15,632 nucleotides of DNA from JALYIM01 sp040003205 (GCA_040003205.1 JBDUDA010000039.1:1-15632); one strand, 5' to 3'. Numbered from the stretch's first letter, positions 6,566 to 14,025 are shown. Numbers and translations: made by a program. Notes: generated by a model from the sequence alone, not told the origin.

Positions 6566-6784
6566 CTATTTGTAACGATAAACAATGCGTCCGCGATTCA
6601 GATCGTAAGGCGAAAGCTCGACGGCGACCTTGTCACCTGGAAGAATGCGAATAAAATTCTTGCGCATCTTGCCGGAAACATGCGCGAGCACCTGGTGCTT
6701 ATTTTCCAGTTCAACTTTAAACATGGCATTCGGCAGCGGTTCCACCACCGTCGCCATAACTTCAATCGCGTCTTCTTTGCTCAT
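6566..6784 (-). CDS. infA: Translation initiation factor IF-1
   Basis: IF-1 occupies the A site of the 30S subunit during initiation. The 72-residue protein is a single S1-like OB fold, starting MSKEDAIEV, with the conserved LPNAMFKVEL (17-26), HVSGKMRKNFIRILPGD (35-51) and DLNRGRIVYRYK at the C-terminus. Length and sequence are standard. A strong AAGGAG site precedes the ATG with a short spacer of 3 bases. The gap upstream (6785-6894) is 110 bases and holds a split heptad-repeat pair. Confidence 0.98.
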   Translation of the reverse strand: MSKEDAIEVMATVVEPLPNAMFKVELENKHQVLAHVSGKMRKNFIRILPGDKVAVELSPYDLNRGRIVYRYK

Positions 6785-6798
6785 TGACTCCTTAAAGC

Positions 6799-6894
6799 GG
6801 CTATTGGCTATTGGCCGTTAGCTAAATCTTTCGCAAATCATCAATGCTGCGGTTTTGTTTCTAGCTAGAAGCCAAGAGCTAATAGCAAAAAGCC
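6799..6894. repeat. Split heptad-phased inverted repeat (infA-map gap)
   Basis: The left arm (6799-6823) has units at 6799, 6806, 6813 and 6820; the right arm (6870-6894) can pair with it at 19 of 25 positions. Here 46 bases lie between the arms, unlike the 9-11-base loops of the other two pairs. The right arm continues outward with one more unit (AGC at 6863). The element ends exactly at the map stop codon. The intervening DNA shows no clear promoter. Confidence 0.7.
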
Positions 6895-7647
6895 TCATTG
6901 CGTTAAAATCAGCGGCCCATCCTTCGTCACGGCTACGCAGTGCTCGAAGTGCGCGCTGAAGCTTCCGTCTTCTGTTACTGCCGTCCACTTATCGTCTAGA
7001 ACGCGCGTTCCCGGCTTGCCAAAATTTACCATCGGCTCGATTGCCAGTACCATGCCCTCGCGCAAGCGAGTGCCGTGCCCTCTCGATCCGAAATTCGGTA
7101 TCTGCGGTTCTTCGTGCAGCTTCGTGCCAATCCCGTGCCCAACAAACTCGCGAACTACGCTGAAACCGTTGGCCTCGACATATTCCTGAACCGCCGCACC
7201 CAGATCGCCGACTGCATTTCCGATACGCGCCTGCTCGATCCCTTTGTAGAGCGAAGCCTCGGTCACTTCCAAAAGCTTCGAGACTTCCTGCGAGATCGCG
7301 CCGTTCACCGGGACGGTAATCGCCGCGTCCCCGTAATAGCCATCCAGCACAACGCCGCAGTCAATCGAAACTATATCGCCGGCTTTTAACACCCTCTTCG
7401 TCGAGGGGATGCCATGAACAATTTCCTCATTAATCGAAGTGCACAGCACACAGGGATAATCGTAATAACCCTTGAATGCAGGCTTGGCACCCAGATCCTT
7501 CATCTTCTGTTCGGCGGCCTGCTCCAAATCCATGGTGCTCACGCCGGGCGCAACCAAGTCGCGCAAATGGTCAAGCACTTCACGGACGACGTGGCCGCTG
7601 CGCCGCATCTTTTCAATTTCAGCCGCGGATTTGCAAACAATCGCCAT
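6895..7647 (-). CDS. map: Methionine aminopeptidase, type I
   Basis: This metalloenzyme removes the initiator methionine from new proteins whose second residue is small. The 250-residue length matches type I enzymes. The five metal ligands are present at Asp96 (SIDCG), Asp107 (YYGD), His171 (GHGIG), Glu204 (AIEPM) and Glu235 (HFEH), almost the same positions as in E. coli. The substrate-binding His78 lies in NEEIVHGIP. There is no N-terminal zinc finger extension. The ATG is 5 bases after the adk stop, so the two genes are probably translationally coupled. Confidence 0.98.
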   Translation of the reverse strand: MAIVCKSAAEIEKMRRSGHVVREVLDHLRDLVAPGVSTMDLEQAAEQKMKDLGAKPAFKGYYDYPCVLCTSINEEIVHGIPSTKRVLKAGDIVSIDCGVVLDGYYGDAAITVPVNGAISQEVSKLLEVTEASLYKGIEQARIGNAVGDLGAAVQEYVEANGFSVVREFVGHGIGTKLHEEPQIPNFGSRGHGTRLREGMVLAIEPMVNFGKPGTRVLDDKWTAVTEDGSFSAHFEHCVAVTKDGPLILTQ

Positions 7648-7652
7648 AATTT

Positions 7653-8354
7653 CTAATCGCCGTCTGTAACCGTCGCTGCCCGGCTTTCGATGATCTGAAA
7701 GAGCTGAGCTGTGACTTGATCTACTCGCTGATCGCCGTTCACTACAACCAGACGGCCCTTTTGCCGGTAATACTCTGCAACCGGCTTGGTCTGACGCTCG
7801 TAAGCTGCCAGACGCTCAAAAATTACCTCATCGCGATCATCATCGCGAATTATGAGCTTTGAGCCATCAACATCGCAGAGGTTATCAACCTGGGGTGGCC
7901 GGGAATGGATGTTATAAATCCTGCCGCAGGTGGGACAAGTCCTTCGTCCAGTAAGCCGACGCTTTAAAATACTATAGTCTACGTCAATGCGGATCACAAT
8001 CGGCAGTGACTTCGCCTTCGATTTGTCAAAGAACTGATCCAGCCAAAGCGCCTGTGCCGCCGTGCGCGGAAAGCCATCAAGAATAAATCCGCGACTACAG
8101 TCGCGTTTGCTCAACCGCCCCGCAACCATGTCACAAACCAGATTGTCGGGTACGAGTTCCCCTCGTGCCATCACATCTTTTGCCAACCGGCCCAACTCTG
8201 TACCTTGCTGCACATTCTCGCGAAGAATGTCGCCGGTGGAAATCTGCGGAATGCCGTAGGCTTCCGCTATGCGCTTGGACTGAGTGCCTTTACCGGCGCC
8301 CGGCGGACCGAGCAAAACGATGGGACCGATGTTATGCGAACTTTCCTCTGCCAT
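7653..8354 (-). CDS. adk: Adenylate kinase, zinc-containing long form
   Basis: It interconverts AMP + ATP and 2 ADP, keeping adenylate pools balanced in the cytosol. The P-loop GPPGAGKGT is at residues 16-24, the AMP-binding QISTGDILR at 37-45 and the DGFPRT motif at 93-98. The LID domain carries a structural zinc site, Cys140, Cys143, Cys160 and Asp163 (C-x2-C-x16-C-x2-D), a form common in Gram-positive and other bacteria. The 233-residue length is slightly above the usual 214-220, with short extensions at both ends. It sits between secY and map as in most spc operons. Confidence 0.98.
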   Translation of the reverse strand: MAEESSHNIGPIVLLGPPGAGKGTQSKRIAEAYGIPQISTGDILRENVQQGTELGRLAKDVMARGELVPDNLVCDMVAGRLSKRDCSRGFILDGFPRTAAQALWLDQFFDKSKAKSLPIVIRIDVDYSILKRRLTGRRTCPTCGRIYNIHSRPPQVDNLCDVDGSKLIIRDDDRDEVIFERLAAYERQTKPVAEYYRQKGRLVVVNGDQRVDQVTAQLFQIIESRAATVTDGD

Positions 8355-8427
8355 CGCCAGGCCCTATCCATCCCCAATCCAAACTTACATTTCAAAAGTT
8401 ATCCTGCAACCGCGTTATGCCCGTTAC

Positions 8428-9816
8428 TTATGACCAGCTGCGACGTCCGCGAATCCGTCCGCTACGAGGAGTGAACCCGTCATAGTGCCGCATGATCAGT
8501 TGCGCTTCCACTTGAGTGACGGTATCCATCGCGACGCCCACAACAATCAGCAGCGACGTGCCGCCGAAATAGAAGGTAACGCCCAATCCGTTCGTGACCC
8601 AGTTAGGAAGCCGCTCAAAGAATGCTCCCACTGCTCCCGGCAAATGATTCAGGTGAATGCCGGCAATCATCCACTCGGGAATAAACGAAATGATGATCAG
8701 GTAGAGCGCTCCGACCAATGTTATGCGCGTCAGGATTTCGTTGATGTTGTCTGCCGTGCGCTTGCCAGGGCGGATTCCCGGGATAAATCCTCCGTACTTC
8801 CGCATGTTGTCGGCTACTTCATTCGGATTGAAAACAATCGAAACGTAGAAGTAGGCGAAGAAGATGATTCCCACTGCGTACAGCAAAGTGTAAAGCGGCT
8901 CGCCCCAGCGCAGCCATTCGAGAATAGGACCGATGACGCGATTGTTATGAAAGGCCTGTCCTAACATTTGCGGCAACGTAAGAATTGAGGATGCGAAAAT
9001 TACCGGCATCACTCCGCCCGCATTCACGCGTAAAGGCAGGTGCGTGGACTGTCCGCCCATCACTTTGCGTCCGACCACGCGCTTGGCATATTGCACCGGG
9101 ATACGGCGCTCGCTGCGCTCCATGTAAACGATGAAGGCAACGATCAGCACCATGAGCGCGATGAGCATAATGACCGCAGGGGCTGTGAAAACTCCCCAGG
9201 CATCGGTCCTGATTTTGTCCCAAAGATCCGCCACGCCGCGTGGAAGGCCGACTACGATGCCCGCGAAAATCAGCAACGACATGCCGTTACCTATGCCGCG
9301 CTCGGTAATCTGTTCACCCAGCCACATGATGAAGGCGCTGCCCGTTGTCAGCGTTAACATGGTCATCAGGATGAATCCGACGCCCGGGTTATTTACGAAA
9401 TCTCCGGTCTTTTGCAGGCTGATGGCGATTCCGAAGGATTGCACTGCACTGAGAATGACGGTGAGGTAGCGTGTCCATTGGGTAATTTTCTTGCGTCCCA
9501 GTTCGCCTTCTTTTTGCAGCTTCGCGAGCGGCTCATACACCACTGTCAGCAACTGCAAAATAATGGACGCGGTGATGTAGGGCATGATGCCCAGCGCGAA
9601 TACGGTAAGGCGCTTGAACTGGCCGCCCGAGAACAGATCAACCAAGCCAAGAAAACTTCCCCGGTTCTGTTCGAAAAATTGTTGCAGCTTGTCGGCATTC
9701 ACGCCGGGTGTTGGAATGTGACCGCCCAGCCGGTAAACGGCCAGCAGGCCCAGCGTAAATAGAATCCGCTTGCGCAGATCTGGGACGCGAAATATGTTTG
9801 CCAGCTTCTCAAACAT
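8428..9816 (-). CDS. secY: Protein translocase subunit SecY
   Basis: SecY is the channel of the Sec translocon in the inner membrane. The 462-residue protein has ten predicted membrane helices. Diagnostic segments are the plug region and helix 2 signature FALGIMPYITASIILQLL (73-90), the second signature FIMWLGEQITERGIGNGMS (162-180), the cytosolic loop SERRIPVQYAKR (235-246) and the cytosolic loop IPGIRPGKRTADNI (345-358) used by SecA and the ribosome. It ends in a basic GRIRGRRSWS tail. The ATG shares a base with the rplO stop codon (TAATG), pointing to translational coupling. Confidence 0.99.
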   Translation of the reverse strand: MFEKLANIFRVPDLRKRILFTLGLLAVYRLGGHIPTPGVNADKLQQFFEQNRGSFLGLVDLFSGGQFKRLTVFALGIMPYITASIILQLLTVVYEPLAKLQKEGELGRKKITQWTRYLTVILSAVQSFGIAISLQKTGDFVNNPGVGFILMTMLTLTTGSAFIMWLGEQITERGIGNGMSLLIFAGIVVGLPRGVADLWDKIRTDAWGVFTAPAVIMLIALMVLIVAFIVYMERSERRIPVQYAKRVVGRKVMGGQSTHLPLRVNAGGVMPVIFASSILTLPQMLGQAFHNNRVIGPILEWLRWGEPLYTLLYAVGIIFFAYFYVSIVFNPNEVADNMRKYGGFIPGIRPGKRTADNINEILTRITLVGALYLIIISFIPEWMIAGIHLNHLPGAVGAFFERLPNWVTNGLGVTFYFGGTSLLIVVGVAMDTVTQVEAQLIMRHYDGFTPRSGRIRGRRSWS

Positions 9817-10253
9817 TACTGCAGAACCTCGAATTTACCGCCTGCCTTGGTGATCTTGTCCTGCGCGGTCTTGGAAAATTTGTGGGCGTGAACGGTGATT
9901 GCAGATGAGAGTTCGCCGGTGCCGAGAATTTTCACGCGATTCTTGGTGCTGACGATTCCGGCCTTGCGCAACACGTCAGGAGTGATGGTGTCTACTCCGA
10001 GGTTCGCGAGCCGGTCCAGGTTCACAATGTCGTACTCGACACGGAAAATGTTGGTGAAACCGCGTTTCGGCATGCGGCGATGCAAAGGCATCTGTCCGCC
10101 TTCAAAACCGCGCATCATGCGGGAACCACTGCGCGAGCGCTGGCCCTTGTGTCCGCGGGCGGACGTCTTGCCCATACCCGAACCCATGCCGCGTCCCACG
10201 CGCTTCTTGTTTTCAGCTGCCTTTTTCGGTGCTCGAAGATTTGAAAGATTCAT
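9816..10253 (-). CDS. rplO: 50S ribosomal protein L15
   Basis: L15 is a late-assembly protein of the large subunit. It has the expected N-terminus MNLSNLRAPKKA, a Gly/Arg-rich extended region (RVGRGMGSGMGKTSARGHKG, residues 18-37) that threads into rRNA, and the family motif FEGGQMPLHRRMPKRGF at about 50-66. The length of 145 residues is standard. The ribosome-binding site is weak. The gap from rpmD contains the 14-base perfect palindrome GGAGCTTAAGCTCC at 10272-10285. Confidence 0.98.
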   Translation of the reverse strand: MNLSNLRAPKKAAENKKRVGRGMGSGMGKTSARGHKGQRSRSGSRMMRGFEGGQMPLHRRMPKRGFTNIFRVEYDIVNLDRLANLGVDTITPDVLRKAGIVSTKNRVKILGTGELSSAITVHAHKFSKTAQDKITKAGGKFEVLQ

Positions 10254-10307
10254 AACTTAATCCGCGCCTCGGGAGCTTAAGCTCCAATTTCTATTGCGTT
10301 CAATGCT

Positions 10308-10514
10308 CTATGGCCCGACGATTTCAACGAGATGCGGAACCTTCGCGACCATGCCGCGGATTCCCGGGGTGTCGGGACGATCAATCACCTGATTCAGCCG
10401 CGTGAATCCCAAGCCGCGAATTACCAGCTTGTGCTTCACCGGAGTACAGATCGCCGAGCGTACGTACTTGAGGTGCAATCTGCCCTCGCCCGCAGTCGAT
10501 TTTTTTGCTGTCAT
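10308..10514 (-). CDS. rpmD: 50S ribosomal protein L30
   Basis: A small large-subunit protein of 68 residues. After a ten-residue lead it shows the L30 pattern: LKYVRSAICTPVKHKLVIRG (15-34), then LGFTRLNQVIDRPDTPGIRGM (35-55) and a C-terminal VPHLVEIV. The bacterial form is usually about 60 residues, so the N-terminus is slightly longer. A clear AGGAG site lies 8 bases before the ATG. Position between rpsE and rplO is canonical. Confidence 0.96.
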   Translation of the reverse strand: MTAKKSTAGEGRLHLKYVRSAICTPVKHKLVIRGLGFTRLNQVIDRPDTPGIRGMVAKVPHLVEIVGP

Positions 10515-10565
10515 TTTCGGAACTCCTGTTACTCAAATCTCTTCTTGCCCAATCTGGCGAGTTTC

Positions 10566-11075
10566 CTAAAGTTCTTCCACCGACTTGCCGCGCATGGTGG
10601 CAACGTCCTGCCGGCTCTTGAGCCGCTTCAACGCATCAAAAGTCGCCTTAATCACGTTATGCGGATTGGTGGTGCCGATGGATTTCGTCAGAACATTTTG
10701 GATGCCGACAGAAGTCATCACCGCGCGCACAGCGCCACCGGCGATCACTCCGGTGCCTTCGGGCGCAGGCTTCAGCAATACTTTGCCCGAGCCAAAGCGT
10801 CCCAACACCATGTGCGGAATGCTGGTCTGCGTCAGGTTCACGCGAAACAGGTTCTTCTTCGCGGACTCAATTCCCTTGCGGATGGCCTGCGGAACTTCTT
10901 TCGCTTTGCCGGAACCGTATCCAACCACGGCGGAACTGGGATCACCCACTACCACCAGCGCGGCAAACGACATATTCTTGCCGCCTTTAACCACTTTGGT
11001 GACGCGGTTGATGGCCACTACCTGATCTTTCAGCTGGTACGAGTTCGCGTCGAGCTTTTTAATTACTGTTGGCAT
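10566..11075 (-). CDS. rpsE: 30S ribosomal protein S5
   Basis: S5 helps decoding accuracy and mRNA unwinding at the ribosome entry. The double-stranded-RNA-binding-like N-terminal domain includes the loop RVTKVVKGGKNMSFAALVVVG at about 24-44, the region where spectinomycin-resistance changes are known in other bacteria. The C-terminal domain has LLKPAPEGTGVIAGGAVRAV (100-119) and the SIGTTNPHNVIKAT segment (132-145). The 169-residue length is typical. Confidence 0.98.
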   Translation of the reverse strand: MPTVIKKLDANSYQLKDQVVAINRVTKVVKGGKNMSFAALVVVGDPSSAVVGYGSGKAKEVPQAIRKGIESAKKNLFRVNLTQTSIPHMVLGRFGSGKVLLKPAPEGTGVIAGGAVRAVMTSVGIQNVLTKSIGTTNPHNVIKATFDALKRLKSRQDVATMRGKSVEEL

Positions 11076-11148
11076 TCTTAGACTCTCGTTTCAACTTTCT
11101 TCGCGCCGAATCATGTCGCGCGCGAAATACCCTGGTGCAAAACAATAA

Positions 11149-11505
11149 CTAGAATTCCAGCCCAGCCTCACGCGCGGCATCGGCCAGCGCTTTGACGCGG
11201 CCGTGATAAATGTATCCGCCGCGATCAAACACAACTTTAGAGATGCCCTTTTCCTTGGAGCGCTCCGCAATCGCCTTACCCACCGACTTTGCAGCCGCGA
11301 GATTTCCGCCCGCGCCCTTCTTACCTTCGGCGGAATTCGCAGAGACCAGAGTGTTGCCGTTGAGATCGTCAATCACCTGCACGTAAATATTGTTCAGCGA
11401 GCGATAGATATTCAGCCGCGGACGTTCGCCGGTACCCTGAATCTTTTTGCGGATGCGCTCATGCACATGCCGCCGGTTCGTATTCTTTGACGAAATATTC
11501 AGCAT
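11149..11505 (-). CDS. rplR: 50S ribosomal protein L18
   Basis: L18 binds 5S rRNA and helps attach it to the large subunit. The 118-residue protein has the RHVHERIRKKIQGTGERPRL segment (12-31), NIYRSLNNIYVQVIDD (32-47) and the C-terminal FDRGGYIYHGRVKALADAAREAGLEF region, all diagnostic. The N-terminus is short and basic, as is usual. It lies between rplF and rpsE in normal order, with about 70-base gaps on each side that contain only short weak inverted repeats. Confidence 0.98.
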   Translation of the reverse strand: MLNISSKNTNRRHVHERIRKKIQGTGERPRLNIYRSLNNIYVQVIDDLNGNTLVSANSAEGKKGAGGNLAAAKSVGKAIAERSKEKGISKVVFDRGGYIYHGRVKALADAAREAGLEF

Positions 11506-11576
11506 AGTTATCTTCTTTCATCCCGGGTTTCTATGCCGGGTAGACGCAACGCGTCCGGTTAAACTTTCTCAGCCGC

Positions 11577-12116
11577 TTACTTGGCTCCGGTCTTTCCGAC
11601 CTTCTTCTTCAAGCGTTCGCCCACATAGCGCACGCCTTTATTCTTGTACGGATCCGGAGGACGAAGTCCGCGCATCTCGGCGGCAACTTGTCCTACTTTT
11701 TGGCGATCAATTCCAGTTACTGTAAGCTTCGTCTGCTTCGGATCCACCGCCGCTTCAATTCCGCTCGGCAATGGATACTCAATCGGATGGGAGTAGCCAA
11801 GGGTAAAGACCACCATACCCTTGCCTTTCATTTCGGCGCGATAACCGATGCCAACAATTTCCAGCTCGCGCGTCCAGCCACGAGTCACGCCCTCGACCGC
11901 GTTATTCACCAAAGCGCGTGCGAGTCCGTGGACGGCCGCTTGCGAATCGTTCTCTCGCAAGGCAAGCAGATGTCCATCCTGCTGCTCGACGCGGATGCCC
12001 TCAGGCAACATCGTTTCCAGCTTGCCCTTGGGGCCCTGCACAGCAACAGTGTGGCCTTCCATCTTTACCGTAACTCCCTTAGGGAGCGGGATCGGTTTTT
12101 TTCCAATTCGTGACAT
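11577..12116 (-). CDS. rplF: 50S ribosomal protein L6
   Basis: L6 lies near the factor-binding region and sarcin-ricin loop of the large subunit. The start MSRIGKKPIPLPKGVTV and the C-terminal signature RGLRPPDPYKNKGVRY (149-164) identify it; bacterial L6 usually has Gly where this protein has Asn159. The 179-residue length matches the two-repeat fold. The region upstream of its ATG (12117-12219, 103 bases) begins with a degenerate heptad-repeat arm. Confidence 0.98.
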   Translation of the reverse strand: MSRIGKKPIPLPKGVTVKMEGHTVAVQGPKGKLETMLPEGIRVEQQDGHLLALRENDSQAAVHGLARALVNNAVEGVTRGWTRELEIVGIGYRAEMKGKGMVVFTLGYSHPIEYPLPSGIEAAVDPKQTKLTVTGIDRQKVGQVAAEMRGLRPPDPYKNKGVRYVGERLKKKVGKTGAK

Positions 12117-12141
12117 AGCTCTAATCTCTCAGCTTTCAGCC
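12117..12141. repeat. Degenerate heptad-phased repeat arm (rplF-rpsH gap)
   Basis: Units start at 12117 (AGC), 12124 (ATC, decayed), 12131 (AGC) and 12138 (AGC), again spaced by 7 bases over 25 bases. No complementary arm is visible. It begins at the base next to the rplF start codon, where the ribosome-binding site should lie. The call depends on matching phase with clearer copies elsewhere. Confidence 0.4.
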
Positions 12142-12219
12142 CTCGCTACCGGCGCAACTTGAGCCGGACAGACAGCAGGCAGCGCTTCCAAAAAAGCGGC
12201 AGTCTATCTCAATCAACCC

Positions 12220-12618
12220 TTACCAAACTTCACACAGCAATTCGCCGCCAAGACCTTGCTTGCGCGCCTGGCGTCCAGTCATCACACCTTGCGGCGTGGT
12301 GAGGATGTTGATCCCAAGGCCACCCAGCACGCGCGGAATCTCGGTGCGGCGGACGTACACCCGGCATCCAGGACGCGAGACACGGCTCACGTTCGAGATC
12401 ACGGCTTCGTTATTGTTGCCATACTTCAGATAGATGCGCACAACTTTGTGCCCTTCTTCCTCGGCAGGCTTGAAATTGGAAATGTAGCCCTCTTCTTTCA
12501 GAATGCGGGCAATCTCCAATTTCAGCTTGGAGGCGGGAACATCTACCTTCTGGTGGCGGGCGTTAATCGCATTGCGAATTCTCGCCAGCATATCTGCGAC
12601 CGGATCGGTCAACCTCAT
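12220..12618 (-). CDS. rpsH: 30S ribosomal protein S8
   Basis: S8 is a primary 16S rRNA-binding protein and, in E. coli, the repressor of the spc operon. The N-terminus reads LTDPVADMLARIRNA (3-17), and the C-terminal signature TTPQGVMTGRQARKQGLGGE is at 107-126. Length is 132 residues, as expected. A strong GGAGGAG site lies 10 bases before the ATG. That ATG overlaps the TGA of a possible small upstream ORF (12615-12686) in an ATGA arrangement. Confidence 0.98.
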   Translation of the reverse strand: MRLTDPVADMLARIRNAINARHQKVDVPASKLKLEIARILKEEGYISNFKPAEEEGHKVVRIYLKYGNNNEAVISNVSRVSRPGCRVYVRRTEIPRVLGGLGINILTTPQGVMTGRQARKQGLGGELLCEVW

Positions 12619-12686
12619 TGCTTTGCTTCTCCTCCGTCGCCCGTTTGCTTCGGATCAATGATGCTCACCGAAGAACCTGCGGCCAC
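12615..12686 (-). CDS. Possible 23-codon leader ORF ahead of rpsH
   Basis: A GTG-initiated frame of 23 codons runs to a TGA that overlaps the rpsH ATG (ATGA). It contains the rpsH GGAGGAG ribosome-binding site in its last third. The predicted peptide (MAAGSSVSIIDPKQTGDGGE and three more) resembles nothing I know. The ribosome-binding site for the GTG is weak. It may be chance; the overlapping stop/start is the main reason to list it. Confidence 0.2.
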   Translation of the reverse strand: MAAGSSVSIIDPKQTGDGGEAKQ

Positions 12687-12701
12687 GTTAACTTCGCTTT
12701 C

Positions 12702-12733
12702 AGCTCTTGGCTATTAGCTCTTGGCTTCTAGCC
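12702..12733. repeat. Single heptad-phased repeat arm (rpsH-rpsN gap)
   Basis: Five units start at 12702, 12709, 12716, 12723 and 12730 (AGC, GGC, AGC, GGC, AGC), each 7 bases apart, with TT or similar before the next unit. No inverted partner is present. It ends 8 bases before the rpsN stop codon. Confidence 0.7.
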
Positions 12734-12741
12734 TTTCTTGC

Positions 12742-12966
12742 TTACCAGGACGACTTTGACACTCCTGGGATTTCGCCCAGCAGTGCCAGGCCGCGGAAAC
12801 ACATGCGGCATAATCCAAACTTGCGCAAAAAGGCGCGTGGGCGGCCGCATATTTTGCAGCGGTTGTGCCTGCGGGTGGAAAACTTGAGCTTCTGCCCTTT
12901 CGCCCGCGCATCGTCAAACTTCTTGTTGATCTTCGCGTCTTTAACTCTTTTTGCCGTGGTTGCCAT
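12742..12966 (-). CDS. rpsN: 30S ribosomal protein S14, zinc-ribbon type
   Basis: S14 is in the head of the small subunit. The C-terminal half carries the zinc ribbon CKICGRPRAFLRKFGLCRMC with Cys37, Cys40, Cys53 and Cys56 (C-x2-C-x12-C-x2-C), followed by the usual FRGLALLGEIPGVSKSSW. It is therefore the zinc-binding short form (also called type Z). At 74 residues it is about 13 longer than the common 61-residue form; the extra part is a charged N-terminal helix. A good AAGGA site precedes the ATG by 4 bases, supporting this start. Confidence 0.97.
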   Translation of the reverse strand: MATTAKRVKDAKINKKFDDARAKGQKLKFSTRRHNRCKICGRPRAFLRKFGLCRMCFRGLALLGEIPGVSKSSW

Positions 12967-13002
12967 GAATTCCTTTTTCTAACTTTTTCTAATCTCTGAA
13001 CT

Positions 13003-13647
13003 TCACGCCCGGAACGGCATGCCCATGTGCTTCAAGAGCGAGCGCGCTTCGTCATCACTGCGTGCTGTAGTCACGATGGTGACGTTCATGCCCTTTTGCT
13101 TATCCACTTTGGAGTAATCGATCTCCGGAAAAATCAACTGGTCGCGCAGCCCGAGAGTGTAATTGCCGCGTCCGTCGAACGATTTGCTCGACACACCACG
13201 AAAATCGCGCACGCGCGGCAGTACAACATTTATCAAGCGATCAAAAAATTCATACATACGATCGCCGCGCAACGTCACCATGGCGCCAATCGGCATGCCT
13301 TCGCGGACTTTGAAGGCGGCAATTGATTTCTTCGCCCTCGTTACCACCGGCTTCTGTCCGGTAATCTGTCCCAGTTCATTGACGGCCGGATCCAAAATCT
13401 TTGCGTTCTGGGTCGCTTCGCCGACGCCCATGTTAACCACGATCTTGTGCAGTCGCGGCACCGCCATGGGATTTTTAAGATCGAATTCCTTCAAGAGCGC
13501 GGGAGCAACATCCTTGGTAAAAAGCTGCTTGGCGCGCGGCGTCTCTTTGGAACTGTGCCGCGCCACTACCGCAGCCTTCGGCTCCTGCTGCTGCTTTTCG
13601 CCCTGTCTCGGCTTTTTTTCTTTGTTTGCGTCTCTATCTTTCGCCAT
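13003..13647 (-). CDS. rplE: 50S ribosomal protein L5
   Basis: L5 binds 5S rRNA and forms part of the central protuberance. The family core starts near residue 40 and shows PRLHKIVVNMGVGEA (64-78), the LGQITGQKPVVTRAKKSIAAFKVREG region and the C-terminal SDDEARSLLKHMGMPFRA. Total length is 214, about 35 more than the usual 179. The extra N-terminus is low-complexity and rich in Lys, Gln and Glu. A GTG at codon 28 is a possible alternative start that would give nearly normal length. A 5-base-pair stem (13649-13653 with 13671-13675) encloses the ribosome-binding region of the ATG start. Confidence 0.97.
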   Translation of the reverse strand: MAKDRDANKEKKPRQGEKQQQEPKAAVVARHSSKETPRAKQLFTKDVAPALLKEFDLKNPMAVPRLHKIVVNMGVGEATQNAKILDPAVNELGQITGQKPVVTRAKKSIAAFKVREGMPIGAMVTLRGDRMYEFFDRLINVVLPRVRDFRGVSSKSFDGRGNYTLGLRDQLIFPEIDYSKVDKQKGMNVTIVTTARSDDEARSLLKHMGMPFRA

Positions 13648-13683
13648 TGCTGAGATACCTTTTCTGCTTATCAGCTCGATAAA

Positions 13684-14025
13684 TTACTTGTCTAGTGTCG
13701 TTCCGCACTTGCGGCATACCCGCACCTTGCGATCTCCGCGAACTTCGTGCCCGATGCGTACCGGTCCGCAGGTTCCGCAAACCAACTGCACATTGGAGAG
13801 CGCAATCCGGCTTTCCTGCTCGGCGATTCCGCCTTTAATATTGCGCTGAGGATTGGGACGCACATGCTTCTTCACCAGCATGACGTGCTCGACCAGAAGC
13901 TTCCCGGCGTCGGGAAACACGCGCAGCACGCGTCCTTCTTTACCCTTATCGCGGCCAGTGATTACCTTCACGGTATCGTTGTGCCGGATGTCCACTCGCT
14001 TGTGATTTCTTATTACAGTCTTCAT
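13684..14025 (-). CDS. rplX: 50S ribosomal protein L24
   Basis: L24 is an early assembly initiator of the large subunit, near the tunnel exit. The KOW motif NDTVKVITGRDKGKEGRVLRV occupies about 16-36, followed by VEHVMLVKKHVRPNPQ (45-60). The C-terminus carries a zinc-ribbon-like pair Cys83, Cys86, Cys104, Cys107, a pattern common in many bacterial L24 proteins but absent in E. coli. Length is 113 residues. It lies between rplN and rplE as normal. Confidence 0.97.
   Translation of the reverse strand: MKTVIRNHKRVDIRHNDTVKVITGRDKGKEGRVLRVFPDAGKLLVEHVMLVKKHVRPNPQRNIKGGIAEQESRIALSNVQLVCGTCGPVRIGHEVRGDRKVRVCRKCGTTLDK

Noticed and set aside
4637..6894. CRISPR array as an explanation of the short repeats
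   Set aside because: Units are 7 bases, directly adjacent and degenerate, with no 20-40-base spacers and no cas genes.
10272..10285. Perfect palindrome GGAGCTTAAGCTCC between rpmD and rplO
   Set aside because: Fourteen bases, single copy in the window, in a short gap within a cotranscribed operon; not enough to call an operator or terminator.
11521..11545. Short inverted repeats CCCGGG/CCGGG and GACGC-AAC-GCGTC in the rplR-rplF gap
   Set aside because: Stems are only five to six pairs with no U-run and no partner motif elsewhere in the window; chance is enough to explain them.
12172..12205. CGCTT/AAGCG stem with a T-rich loop in the rpsH-rplF gap, considered as a terminator
   Set aside because: The stem is only five pairs and the T run lies in the loop and not after the stem; a terminator inside the spc operon is also unlikely.
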